Below the pieces are notes generated by a model. That model did no database searches and was not told where the DNA came from. It saw only the letters and a list, made by a program, of their open reading frames with translations. A DNA stretch of 64,000 nt from Serpula lacrymans var. lacrymans S7.9 (lineage: Eukaryota; Basidiomycota; Agaricomycetes; Boletales; Serpulaceae), in NCBI RefSeq assembly GCF_000218685.1, contig NW_006763290.1:2347170-2411169 (forward strand), given 5' to 3'. The position numbers and the translations under genes were made by a program. The stretch's first letter is position 1. Each line of letters opens with the position of its first letter. Of this stretch, positions 11,943-22,730 are shown piece by piece.

Positions 11943-13960
11943 TTGGCAGCAACTAATAATAAAGTCATCCCTGTAAAATCCCTTCATAATCCCAGCTCAT
12001 ATAAGCCAATGCCCGCGGTGTTACCAATCCCACTTGATCACGTCTATCAACGCCACCTCAAACCTCATCCAATCAATCCACCTGCGATACAACCTCATCC
12101 ACTCCATCAGCTCATCATCCACCCCAATCCCATCATTGACAAAGCCCCAAATCACCATCAAATCCCTCCGAAACCTCAAAACGACCTTTTAGAGGCCTTC
12201 AAACCCACAATTGAGCCTCGCAAAAGTCCCAGATGTGCAGAACTGAAGCCACAGGGCTTCTACAGGGCTTTGCATGAAGGACAAAGTGTCGCATCAGCCG
12301 CACTGATCCCACCGGATGAGTCAGGCAATGAAAACAGCGACAACAGAGCTTACACAAGCGCCTGCCTCCTAGCTGCAGATCTGGACGCACAACTCAACAG
12401 CAACACGCCAACAATGGCTGAAGCGCCACAAGGACCACATAGAGACAAGTGGTTAGAGGCTATTAATGAAGAATTCAGGCAATAGAAAATTTGCGCACCT
12501 GGACTCTTGTCAAAGCGCCGCAAAATGCCAACATCATAAGATGTCACTATATTCCCCAAATAAAATGCAGTCCTGAGGGCGAGATCCTAAAATTCAAGGT
12601 TCGGTTAGTTGCAAACGGCAACAGTCAGCAATATGATGTCAACTACAACAAGACTTACTCGGAAGTATCACGTTTGACAACAATCCGACTTATACTTGCC
12701 CATGCAGCCGCCCAGAAGTGGGAATTCCATCAAATAGACATCAAAAGTGCCTATCTAAATGCCATCATTGATGAGGATATATATATGTACCCGCCATCAA
12801 ACTACCTAAAGCCAGAACAAAAAGGATTAGTATGCAAGTTGAATAAAGGACTATATGGACTAAAACAAGCTGGCAAACAGTGGTATGCAAAACTATCCAC
12901 AACCTTCGCTAATCTTGGCTTCACCAAGTCACAACATGACCACACCTTATTTATACACCACAATAAACAAGACAGCGTCGTAGTGGCTGTCTCTGTTAAC
13001 AACATGTTGATTGCTGGTAGCACCATCTCATCCGTCGAAGTTTTCAAAAAAGGAATGAAGGGAGAATATGAGATAACAGATCTAGGAGAAGTAAAATGGC
13101 TATTAGGTATTGACATACAATGAGACAGAGAGTCATGCACCATCTTTCTTGGCCAACAAGCCTTCATCAACTCTATACTTGCTTGTTTTAACCTATCTGA
13201 GTCCAAACCAATATCAACACCCATGGAGCCGGGTACACTGCTGAATAAGGGACAATCACCTACCAATACAAATGACAGTCAAGAGATGACAACCATACCT
13301 TACAGACAGGCAATTGGTTCACTTATGTACCCATCTCAGTTTACTCATCCCGACATCTCCTTTGCAATTTCAAGCCTCTCTCGTTTTCTTGAAAATCCTG
13401 GACAAGCACACTGGTCAGCCGCAAAACAAGTATTCAAGTATCTCAAAACAACAAGAGACCTACACTTAGTAATAGGCTCAACCAGCGAGGACCTTGTTGG
13501 ATACACTGATGCAGATTTTGCCTCTCACCTCCATAGACACTCCATCTCCGGCTACGTTTTCAGAGTCAATGGAGGTGCAGTATCATGGAACTCGAAAATG
13601 CAACCACTGGTTGCACTGTCCACTACTGAGGCCGAGTACATATCCATCTCACATGCAACCAAAGGAGCCATGTGGCTGCGAAACATATGGGCCAAAATCA
13701 CAGCCGCATCAAAACCATCAAAAATAACTTTATATAATGACAACAAAAGTGCCATTGAACTCTCAAAAAACAATGTCTACCATGCACAAACCAAACACAT
13801 AGACACACACTTCCACTTTATACGAGAAGCCATTGAACACAACAAGATCAACCTACTATATTGTCCTACAAATGACATGCCAGCTAATTGTCTCACTAAA
13901 CCTCTCTCTCGTTCGAAACTAGAATATTTTGTCAAGCTCATGGGGCTGATTTTGGTTTGA
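11943..13960 (+). pseudogene. Ty1/copia pol remnant (RT and RNase H), 5'-truncated
   Basis: This is the 3' half of a copia element; gag, protease and integrase are missing. After a proline-rich linker (11943-12485) comes reverse transcriptase (12491-13123, with HQIDIKSAYLNAIIDEDIYM and LYGLKQAGKQWYAKL) and then RNase H (13223-13960, with YTDADFASHLHRHSISGY and ALSTTEAEYISISHA). A one-base frameshift near 12478 separates linker and RT, and a TGA at 13121 splits RT from the tail, consistent with a CGA to TGA change. At the usual YVDD site this copy reads SVNNM, with both catalytic aspartates replaced by asparagine, so it could not polymerise even if rejoined. The coding end is followed at once by a purine tract and the 3' LTR. 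Confidence 0.88.
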
Positions 13961-13967
13961 GGGGGTG

Positions 13968-14308
13968 TGTTAGTATTATACATTCACATCTCTTATATCT
14001 TTCTTTCTACCTATGTTTGCAGACTTCATTCTATCTTGTCCGCTTTTCTAGCATTACCTAATACATAATTTTCCTACGGTTACACCAAAAACTCATAGAT
14101 TTCCATTCTAGAGCCTCAGTCTTTTACACACAGACTGAGGTATGTTATTTCATTATAGTCACAACAACATTTACTTACATCTACCATAGCATTTAACATT
14201 ATCCTTACAGGTAGATATCAATACAGTCTTTTACACACAGACTGAGAGTTTATATCAGCTATCATACAATCCATTGAATTATAAACTCAGGAGCTTTTAT
14301 CAATAACA
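13968..14308 (+). repeat. 3' LTR of the copia remnant
   Basis: The LTR begins with TGTTAG right after the purine tract GAGGGGGTG and probably ends with TAACA at 14308, giving matched TGTTA/TAACA termini and 341 bp. It contains a 9-bp hairpin, CCTCAGTCT/AGACTGAGG (14114-14140). An intron-like stretch (GTATGT to TTACAG, 14140-14210) follows, then a second partial copy of the hairpin (14224-14246). The 3' boundary is inferred because no 5' LTR is present for comparison. Confidence 0.65.
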
Positions 14309-14369
14309 GCATAGATTTAAAGGTGAGTTATTTTAAAGCTTTATTGAAGGTAGAAAGTATGGTAGAAAA

Positions 14370-14846
14370 AATAACCCCTTATTTATACAATCTCCCTACT
14401 TTGGCTCTAGTAGTATGCTTTGTAAGTGTTTATATCTTTCTTTAAATAAAACTGACAATCAAAGTTATTTACCAGATTGAATGCACTCTACTAGGTGCTA
14501 TTAACAACATTACAATAGAATTCTCAGAGACAGCATTTTCTGCTAGGTGGGTCATCTTCATCACCATAAATCTATACTAATTATACTTTTACAAGGTGTG
14601 ACCATCATATGAGGTTGTTGGAAATATTTCAGAAATGTTCTCCTACATACTTGGCAGCTGTATTTGATGAGATTGATGAATATGTTTGGTAAGAGCTTAC
14701 TAGAAATTCATTATCATTCAAACCTTTTTTTTAACCTCAAGTATTTTTGTAGAAATGGTTGTATAACAATGGGGCAATCTGATGCATCTGAGCTTATATT
14801 TGATTTTGATGCTTTAGAGGAAGCAGCAAAAGCATCCAAATCATAA
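14370..14846 (+). pseudogene. DUF6532-like gene fragment, copy 1
   Basis: Decayed exons here match, position for position, the better preserved minus-strand gene at 59.6-60.7 kb. Shared features are an ECxLxA element followed by FSExxFxAR, then a block ending KCSPTYLAAVFDEIDEY beside the other copy's KCCPGWMTQMRNNLY, and a C-terminus FDFDALEEAAKA beside IDFDALEETMVA. Exons are split by short intron-like gaps of about 50-60 nt. DUF6532 is a fungal domain of unknown function, and my assignment is by eye. Only the 3' exons remain. The sequence follows directly after the copia 3' LTR, which may have cut the gene. Confidence 0.5.
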
Positions 14847-14970
14847 TTACAGACACTACAATAGTGCTGCAGCATTTTAAATATTTAGAATCAATATAAT
14901 TTGCTTTATTAGTGTTTTTTTTGAATATAATTGAGTATGGATTGTTATAATTGCATTTAAAGTAAATTAT

Positions 14971-15052
14971 AGTAAACTATAGTGAAAAAGTGCAAGGTCA
15001 TTTTTGTTATAATGACTGTGCTATAAACCATTTTTGATGATATAGCAATACT
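14971..15052 (-). repeat. Dispersed 82-bp repeat, copy A
   Basis: This segment is the near-identical reverse complement of 23682-23763. Shared landmarks are TGGTTTATAGCACAGTCATT, TGACCTTGCACTTTTTCAC and a terminal TATAGTTT. It is probably one end of a small non-autonomous element. In this copy it lies just downstream of the DUF6532-like fragment. Confidence 0.7.
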
Positions 15053-15249
15053 TTAAGCTCAATAGTTCTAAGGGCAACTCGGATATTACTTGTGGAATTG
15101 TGCACCAATATCAAGACACCCATCACAATGGCCAAGGGGTTGAGAAAAGGGATATTTTTGGGCTAGCCAAAAATTTTGACACCATGCAAGGAGACAATTG
15201 AAGTCTTGTACTTGTTATTGGATTTAGCCATACAACCTCAGATACCACC

Positions 15250-15423
15250 TGAACACAGTAGGTGCATAAAAGCAAAGTCGACCGGCTGGGGATTGAACCC
15301 AGGATCTTTGCCTATATATGGCAGCGCTCTAACTAACTGAGCTACCAGGCCTTGTACTAATATTAACTTATGACATAGTTCATCTAACAAGGCTAACAGA
15401 CTATAACCTTGACTGTTTCAACA
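15250..15423 (-). repeat. LTR-like unit containing a tRNA-like sequence
   Basis: On the minus strand this 174-bp unit begins TGTTGAAACAG and ends TGTTCA. A tRNA-shaped sequence (15278-15351) lies in the middle, and a primer-binding-site-like stretch (GGTGGTATCTGAGG, 15236-15249) follows. A purine-rich run (ACAAAGAG) precedes it. The layout parallels the unit at 60735-60962, but no second LTR copy is visible, so the boundaries are inferred. It could instead be a tRNA-derived SINE. Confidence 0.35.
15278..15351 (-). tRNA. tRNA-like pseudogene, anticodon loop ATATATA
   Basis: The 74-nt minus-strand sequence has cloverleaf spacing: D arm GCTC/GAGC, anticodon stem CTGCC/GGCAA (four of five pairs), T stem CTGGG/CCCAG around TTCAATC, and internal box A and box B promoters. 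The acceptor stem (GGCCTGG with CCGGTCG) has two mismatches, and the nominal anticodon ATA is not normally used by fungi. I read it as a tRNA-derived repeat or pseudogene, not a working tRNA. Confidence 0.5.
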
Positions 15424-15439
15424 CTCTTTGTAATCTATC

Positions 15440-15670
15440 TTAGTCACTTAACCCAGGACTTGGTGATGGTGGTCTAATGCCGGGTTGAATAGAATTGACT
15501 TGAAGTGGGATTTGGTTTTGGTTCCTCCATGTTCCCTCTATGTTTTGGGTAGCTTTGTCATAGGTAAGGTTTAGAGCTTGCATGAGGCCATTGCAGGCTG
15601 CATCAAATTCTGGTGCATTGAAATCTGGGACCTGTGGATTTTGCTGATTGCTGGGTTCTGGCATGACCAA
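15440..15670 (-). CDS. Small ORF of 76 codons, unknown
   Basis: A proline- and asparagine-rich minus-strand frame (begins MVMPEPSNQQNPQVPDFN, ends PPSPSPGLSD) that reads like the start of a retrotransposon gag or another disordered protein. It ends just before the purine run and the LTR-like unit at 15423. No domain was identified and it may be a fragment. Confidence 0.25.
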   Translation of the reverse strand: MVMPEPSNQQNPQVPDFNAPEFDAACNGLMQALNLTYDKATQNIEGTWRNQNQIPLQVNSIQPGIRPPSPSPGLSD

Positions 15671-16949
15671 ATTGCAGAGGATGATTGTAGTTTTATAAAA
15701 GAGTGGGAAGTGTGTGTGCTGGATAGAATGGAAGAAAGATTGTGTAGTGTAGTGGATATCTACAATATCTATAATGCGAGTACAAGTGGTTAATGATTAT
15801 TTGGGATCAAGTTGTGACTTGACGCTGGCCCAAAGACTATATTCTTTGGTTTTCCCACGCTCTGTGTGACACCTTAGAACCTCAATCCTTCTTAGGGATG
15901 AAGAGCACCAGGGACATCATAGGGCTTTTAGAAAGTCTGATGTAACCCATCCTAAGTTTCTCATCTATGAAACTAGAAACCTATTCTCTTTTTGGAATCA
16001 TGTCTCCATTATGAGGTTTGAAGGTGTCCTTCAATTTTATAGCATGGTCCCAGGGCTTAGTTTCTGCAAAGTGTCCTGATTTGCATTTTGAAAAGGCTTT
16101 TCAGAGATACCAGCCTCTTAATTTCTTCCTTGGGTTTAACTTCTATCAGGAACACATGATGCGGCTATAAATGCAATAAAGTGCAAAAAATATACTATAA
16201 TAGCAAAATATCATTCAGATCAGTTCAGATCTGTAAGTGCAAATCTTACAAAGTCCCATGCTATAGTACACAATATTACACTGGATGCAAAAATATGCAG
16301 GCTTATAGCATATAGCATAAAAAGTCAACTATATCAAAGTCACCCCAGCTGTATACAACCTTGCAATGTATTGATATAAATGACTATAATTCCTATAAAC
16401 ACCATTTAAAGCTAACTACATCAATCCAGAGCATTCCATTTCCACTTATTCTCAAAATGTAAAAGCAGTCAAAATATCAATGATTTATAAAAGCACAATA
16501 TACTAATAAAGGCTATAAATATATGAAATTACTGCTTAAAAGCCCTTGCTGCCTATTTCTCAGGGGTGGTCCTAGTACTTTAGCTTTTTCTGAATACTTC
16601 CATCTCATATTTGACTTTATTCCTTTAGAGGATGAAATATGAGAGAAAGAAAATTAAAAAATTAAAGCAAACAATTCACCATACATACTCTTTAATATCA
16701 CTAAACATGTGTGTCAGAAATATTGGGGACCGTTCCCTAAAATATTGAATTAGATTCATATAATGCTCCCCTCTTTGAATTAAATGAGGCAAATATATAA
16801 AATAACCAGAAAGCAGATGATATAGTATCTTGGAGCAAGAGAATTCTATGATGCTATTGTTGATAGTGCCAAGTAAAGCATATTCAACCTAAATATATAA
16901 TTAAATTTGTGAATAAAAGAGGTGTTTGTGGGGTGGTTATTACCAAGGT
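15671..16949. other. AT-rich region without recognisable gene
   Basis: No coding frame was recognised. From about 16158 the stretch TAAATGCAATAAA followed by TATACTATAATAGCAAAATATC matches 23553-23595, so part belongs to a dispersed repeat. Sites of the form TATAG or CTATA are frequent at 16200-16420. Confidence 0.45.
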
Positions 16950-18510
16950 GGTTTTTGTGATTGTTGTTGTTATCTGGGGTTGAGTTGTTCTAATCAAGTT
17001 AAATGAGACAAATATATACAATGACCAGAAAAAATACAGTACAATGCCTTGGGGCAAAAGAGTCTTTGAAGAACCCACCATCACATTATTGATAGTACCA
17101 GGTAAAGTGCATTCAACTTGGTTAAATTTGTGAATAAATTAGTGAGAAAAACCTTACAGAGCATGCTATAAGGGCGAGTGTAGTGGGATTATAGAGATAT
17201 GAGTTGTTTTTTTTTACCATATTTTCTTCCTTTGCCTTTAGGTACCCACCATTGACTTTAGAAGAACACTTTGAAGATGTTGTTTTTCCATAATTGCATA
17301 ACATCAGATATTTTCTCCAATACAACAAATCAAACTGTATATATTTTTACAAGACAATAACATACCTTAAAGTTTGCATTGATAAATGCACTAGAATTGA
17401 TCATCCATAGAATGAGACCCCCAAGCCCCTCCCCATTGCAGAAACTGTTTGATTTAATAGTTTGATATAATATATAAGAGGAACACCTAATCTGGTCTTA
17501 GAAACAAGCTCTCCTCTAACCTGTGTGCATCATTTCCAAACCTGTTCTAATTGAATGGTTAAGGTATGTTTGCCATAATAAGGTGTACCCATATATTCTA
17601 ATACTTGAGCTTTCAAGCCTTGGTCATCTTGTAAAACCTTCATTTTGTCAGCCAAAGAGGCAGCAACTTTGTCATCACTGGTAGCTTTAATTAATAAGTC
17701 CCAGTATATGGATTGGTGGTTAAAAGAGTTTGGAAGATCTTATTGCATTGTAGTGTATGTCCTCATAACTTTGTGACCAAGACTAGCAATATATCTAAAG
17801 TGGAGCAAGTTGTAGACCTTAGCTTAGCCTTGAAGGATAATGGTTTGACGGAGAGATGCAAAATGCTAGGACTATGACTATATCACAAGCATGAAGTTGA
17901 TCCTGAGTTGAAAGTAGTTGTTGTTGAACTTTGAACAACTTTATAAAAATGTAGCTTGGTAAGCAAGCCTTAAAATAAAGGAGAAGAAACACTTATGGTG
18001 TTATCATCCAAAGACTGAGAGTTGATAGGCTGAGGATGATCATCAGACATATCATCTATGATATTATTTATCATATTCATAGGACGATTGTTGTTTTATC
18101 CTGTTCTTGATCTTCCTCCTGGTCACTAAAGGTGTCTGATATATGTCCTTTTTTTACTTAAGAGCTCTCATTTTCATCTAGATTGTTGTGTTACATCTTC
18201 ATTGCCTTCTTGTGCTAGCATATCAGCAGCTCTCTTCCATATAGCTAAGAATAATAATTAGTCATTGGTCTTGGAAGAAAACTATATATACTGTTTTTGG
18301 CTCCCTCCATTTTGGCTGCTTTTTTGTTTTGTTTTTTTCCAAAAGAGTCATAAGGAGGTTTTCCTCATCTTTTAACATTCCTTTAGATGCCCTAGTACTA
18401 GTAGGGGCCTGAAAATGACATATTAAATTATAAACCCAATGCTGCCAAGATGTACTACCTGAGGTAGCATCACTTAGCTCAATAACCAGTGCTATTATTG
18501 ATGGCATATG
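16950..18510 (-). pseudogene. DUF6532-like gene remnant, copy 2
   Basis: Scattered minus-strand exons read in order: a start region at 18507 (MPSIIALVIELSD), an exon near 17700 (HQSIYWDLLIKATSDDK through YYGKHTLTIQLEQVWK), a following exon beginning RGELVSKTRLGVPLIYYIK, and an exon near 17190 with YNPTTLALIACSV. The order and motifs resemble the DUF6532-like gene at 59.6-60.7 kb (its GIPLPLLALVASV aligns with the last motif). Stops and frame breaks are frequent, so this is a relic. A second copy of the start region (MPSMIALGFEQND) lies at about 21605-21650 on the same strand. Confidence 0.4.
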
Positions 18511-18623
18511 ATTATCTGCAAATTCAAGGGTCTTTTGTGGCAGCTGAGAGAGTGCTTTCTAGTGGTAGTAGTATTAAAACTGAAGACACTACCAACTAGC
18601 ATTTCTAAGACATGACCATCTAG

Positions 18624-19035
18624 TGTTACAATACATCAACTTTCATTCTCCTCTTTGACTTTTTTTACCATTTTTGGACATTTGTGCCATTTGGTGTTTT
18701 CTTTTATTTTCAAACTCCACTTGTATCTTTATTATCTCTTTCTGCGCTGCTTCCTCTTATTTTTAACTACAACTCTCTCACATAGTGGAGCAGCTTACAA
18801 GGGCTGCACCCTATAACATCATCAGCCATAACACTTAGCCACTGTATAGTACATATGTACAAGTAGTCTGTAGTAGTATAAATGCCCCAACAGATCAAGG
18901 AGATTCCTCAGCAAGTCCTCCTGTTGTCTACCAACAACTAATTCAGTTCTATCATAAGGGATTTATCCACTCCTCCAATCACCCTCCCTGTTTGTTGTTG
19001 TTGGGTGCCAGAGTATAAAAACTTTAGTTGTTATA
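18624..19035 (+). repeat. Solo LTR of the gypsy family, TSD TCTAG
   Basis: A 412-bp solo LTR that starts TGTTACAATACA and ends TTGTTATA. Perfect 5-bp duplications TCTAG flank it (18619-18623 and 19036-19040). It shares the internal landmark CAGCAAGTCCTCCTGTTG with the 3' LTR of the gypsy element at 31264-31677. It interrupts a repeat that continues uninterrupted at 22448-22530. Confidence 0.9.
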
Positions 19036-19040
19036 TCTAG

Positions 19041-20088
19041 AGTATTAATTCATCTGTTTAAAACAGGCAACTGTAACATACTGTAAGTGTCTAGGTTTGC
19101 CCACGCATTTACTTACAACTACACTGTTTAGGCTTCTTTGTGCATGCTACGCTTGCCATTGGTGTTGTGCTCACATTTGTACTGGCATATGCAGAAATTT
19201 CAGTGGCTGGTGTTGCCATGTGCTGATGGTTGTGTTTGTGCTTGCAGCACAGTATTGAGCCTTGGGTATACATGCATTTGGGCTTGGTTCTTAGTTCCTT
19301 GCCACTTCTTTTCTCCCATTTTAATCCCCTCCTCCTCTTTTGCTCACATCAGCTTGTCATAGATGAGTCTTGCCCGCTTGCACTTGCGAGTGTGTAGCTA
19401 TTGATAGCTGGTGCATGGTGTTGTGGCAGCAAGAATGGGAGTGACAGTGATATCATATTAGTGTGTAGTTTGGGCTTGGTCACCACTTTCTAGCTGTTGT
19501 GCCATCCAGATGGCCCTTTCTTCTACCCATTCTGTGCTTGCTATTTGTTGTTTGTATACATTTGCAGCTTGAGGGCTAGTACTATGTTATATAGCTATCT
19601 GGCTCCTGTTGTGTACACTAAAGTGTGTTTTTGTGTATTTGCTTTTATTTAGGCTTTACTCACCCCTTTTCTCATAACTATCTTGTTTAGGACTTTGTTG
19701 CTCCTCTGCTACTATGTCTGCGCTTGCTGTTTGCTGTTTGCATGTTTTTGCACTTTCTGATGCAGTAATATTGGTGGCTGGTATGGTGCTGTATAGCATA
19801 GTCAATTAGGTGTGTGAGTTGGCTGGGTAGCCACTGCTCACATGAATGGGGATGGCTATTTGAGTTTCTGGTCTTCAGTCTAGGTGCATCCTCTCTATCC
19901 ATATCTATTCTTTGCTCCCGCTCTGCTCCCTTCTATTCCCTCTTTTCCAACAATGTCAACCTCTACACACTTACATTTTGGATTGAGGTCTTTTGAATGC
20001 AGTTTGACAATAGAGATGGGCTGGTGGAGAATAAATAGTCCTCTTCTCCTCCACCATCTCCAACTCGGAAAAAACTCACTGTCCCCAC
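19041..20088. other. No gene recognised
   Basis: About 1 kb of TG- and CT-rich sequence with short frames only. The first 60 bp continue the repeat interrupted by the preceding LTR. Nothing else is supported. Confidence 0.4.
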
Positions 20089-20870
20089 ATGTCTGATGTC
20101 ACCAATTATGCCTGTGCTGCCAATGCTAATGACATACTCAAGGATGCTTTAGAAATAAATTGGTATAAGTCAGAGCAAGATGACTCCCCAGTAAAACCAG
20201 CAGCCAAGGTAAATGTGGCCCCAGTCTTCCAGGTTACAGGGTCCAGACAAGTTGTAAAGCTGTCATGGAAAATCATTAATGGCCAGCAAGTGGGTATAAG
20301 CAGCCGAAGCATCAAATGTGCAAGGCCAATGAGTGAATAGGCCCTTGGTGGCCCCTCTACTTGCATGCAGATTAGCAGCCCCCCACCTGAGGATTTATTA
20401 GATGACATTGTAGCCCCTTCTATCCACATCAGTGAGAATTACAGTACCATTAATTGTGTTGATAGTTGTAATATTGGTGATAGTGTTGCTGATGATAACA
20501 ACCCATTTGCAGACCCTATAGGCTAAAAGAGTTAGAACATTGTCCCTGCTTTCTTTGTTTCCAGTTTTTCACTCATATATCTATTAGTGTAACAAAAAAT
20601 CCTAAGCCAGCTGTGACAATGACCCATGCACAGAAGATGTGTGTACACTATACACAACAGATGTATGTACATTAGATAGCAAGTCGGAGTCTGGCTATTA
20701 GTGTAATGTATGCTAGTAAGCCCATGGGGCATTCATTTCTGCTTAAAACCTACTGACACAATGACTCTAACAACTTTAGCTGACTATGTATTAAGAAGGA
20801 GGCATACTGGTTCACAGGTGGTGCCTCTAGCTTGAAAAAGCACATTTTCAGGTATGTTCTACTCCCAAGA
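20089..20870 (+). pseudogene. hAT-like transposase N-terminal fragment
   Basis: An open frame starts at 20089 (MSDVTNYACAANAND) with a C-terminal VKLSWKIINGQQ, then a stop at 20338. It continues in pieces through DDIVAPSIHISENYS to about 20526. At 20790-20855 the frame reads KEAYWFTGGASSLKKHIFR, which resembles the second half of a BED zinc finger at the start of hAT transposases. The catalytic domain is absent. The assignment rests on the BED-like motif and the general layout. Confidence 0.4.
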
Positions 20871-21185
20871 AAGAGGTTTGTATTTTTTGTATTGTGTTTT
20901 TCTCACTCACTTTCAAATTAGTTTGATGTGTATACCCAAAAATATAAAAAAGGCAAACCTTCTTTCTACTGAAGTTATTCTAGCTACTATTAGTATGTCT
21001 CAAAATTATTGCTAGTATTATGCTTATATACTGTATACAATTAAGCTACCCCAGTAGCTGGTCAAGGTTCTGGTGCTTTATGGCTTTGTTCAGTACTTGC
21101 ATCTCGAGTTAATTTTGAGATTAAATCCTGTGATCCTCATCAAGGAATAGAGGATTATCTTCAGAATTAATAAAACTAAGTGAAA

Positions 21186-21592
21186 CTCAGCCGCTGCCCG
21201 AGAGGCTATAGAAACAACTTTATTATTTACCTAAGTGAAACTACAATAGATGTTAGTTTAAGGTGATCTCTAATAAATGTAATGTAACATACCTCAGCCG
21301 CTGCCCGAGAGGCTATAGAAACGACTGAGGTATTCCTATACTAAACCCCCTACTACTTATAGTCGGAGGTGCTACTCGCTACAGTATAATGACTCCTAGG
21401 AGTACAATTATGCTCCTAGGAGAACAATGGTTACTCCATGGAGTGGTGGCAATGCTCCATGGAGAACAATGGCTGATTTGGCAGAGACCGGGTTTATCCG
21501 GTTTTGTCAAGAATCCACTAGAGACATATGTTATTGATGTAATTAAGTGTTAGGGTGTAAGCACCATTTCCACCACTTCTAACTAATCAACA
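21186..21592 (-). repeat. Copia-type LTR with phased palindromes
   Basis: On the minus strand the unit begins TGTTGATTAG (21592). It carries four palindromes in its U3-like part (21392-21464), then a TATA-like TATAAGTA (21354-21361) and, about 20 nt later, a 9-bp hairpin ATACCTCAG/CTGAGGTAT (21289-21333). A 62-nt intron-like stretch follows (GTATGT to CACTTAG, 21231-21292), then a second copy of the hairpin's inner sequence (21186-21218). The layout equals that of the LTR at 13968-14308, although the sequence differs. The 3' limit is uncertain and no duplication was found. It interrupts the second copy of the MPSMIAL start region. Confidence 0.55.
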
Positions 21593-22540
21593 TATAGTAA
21601 TCATTCTGCTCAAAACCCAGTGCTATCATTGATGGCATGTGATTACTTGGCTATTCAAGGATCCTCTGTTGACATTTTTGCATTAATAGTATATTAATAC
21701 ATATTGTGTCAAAGTAAAATATAAGCTAAACAGTTGTGTGCCCCATAAATCACTATGTAACTCATATTAAGTGAATTACAATGTCAGAACCAGTTTAAAC
21801 CAGAATTGAGCCTCCTGAGCCATTTTGCCCAAATTTCCCATGGTTTTAATTGGTTTGGAGGTTTAAACTAGTTCAAACCAGAACTGAACCAGCAGAGCTT
21901 GGTTTGTATTGATTCAGTTCAGTTCAGTCATAATGTTACAATTGACACACCAGCACCTACTTTTACACTTTACTTTTACTGTACTTTTACTTTTCATTTT
22001 CCAAGTCACATATGTGACTGTTTACTTTACTTTACTTTTTGGACTTTTCATAGTCATGTGACTGATCATGTGACTGGTCACATGCTAGACATCAGACTTT
22101 TAACTTGATTTATCAACTGTACAGTACCTCATGTATTGTAGTATATTAGTATATACCAACATTAGTGAAGTCAACCTCCCTTTTTCATGAATTTTACACT
22201 TCCTTTCCTTCCATTGAATTGTAGTTAGTTGTGCTTCAGTGAGTGCCCCAAGATAGTATCTTGTTGGTGTTGTGACAGCTAATGGTACTTGGTTTGGTTT
22301 GGGGTTTGGAAAAAAAAAGCCTCTGAACTGAACTTTACCATCCCTACTTTTGAGCAGCCGCCTATGCAGAATGTCAGTATATAGAAATGAATGAATACTA
22401 GCTGGTAGAAATAAGTGAGGTTCCGGCACAAGCCAAGGCTTCTAACCTTTTAAAACTGGAGATGCTACCAGATAACATTCCTAAGATATGACCATTGAGA
22501 GTGTTAATTTATTTGTCTGTCTAAAAACAGACAACTGTAG
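21593..22540. repeat. Dispersed repeat, second copy of the 18.4-19.1 kb segment
   Basis: Segments here match 18480-18620 and 19036-19090. Examples are CCAGTGCTATCATTGATGGC near 21610 (with one or two changes) and TATGACCATTGAGAGT near 22486. The 21.6 kb part encodes the minus-strand MPSMIALGFEQND start. The copy has its own insertions and runs rich in ACTTTTAC (about 21955-22040). No other gene was recognised. Confidence 0.5.
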
Positions 22541-22730
22541 CTAGCTATGTGGCTATGCTACTGTATGTGAAAACTAGACAATATAAGTATGAATAGTTGC
22601 CAATACAAATATAATGAGGCAAGATAAAATGAAGCATACAGGAAAAGTTAGTTCAAAAGAATATGAACCCAGTGTGATGCTCATGTGACCATATACTATT
22701 CTACTTGGAGTGTAATCCAAAGTTCCAACA

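Noticed and set aside
15278..15351. Functional tRNA-Tyr(AUA)
   Set aside because: Two acceptor mismatches and an anticodon not used in fungi; better read as tRNA-derived repeat.
21392..21464. CRISPR-like array of spaced palindromes
   Set aside because: The repeats are only 10-12 bp, spacers about 10 bp and partly alike, and the host is eukaryotic; an LTR regulatory array explains them better.
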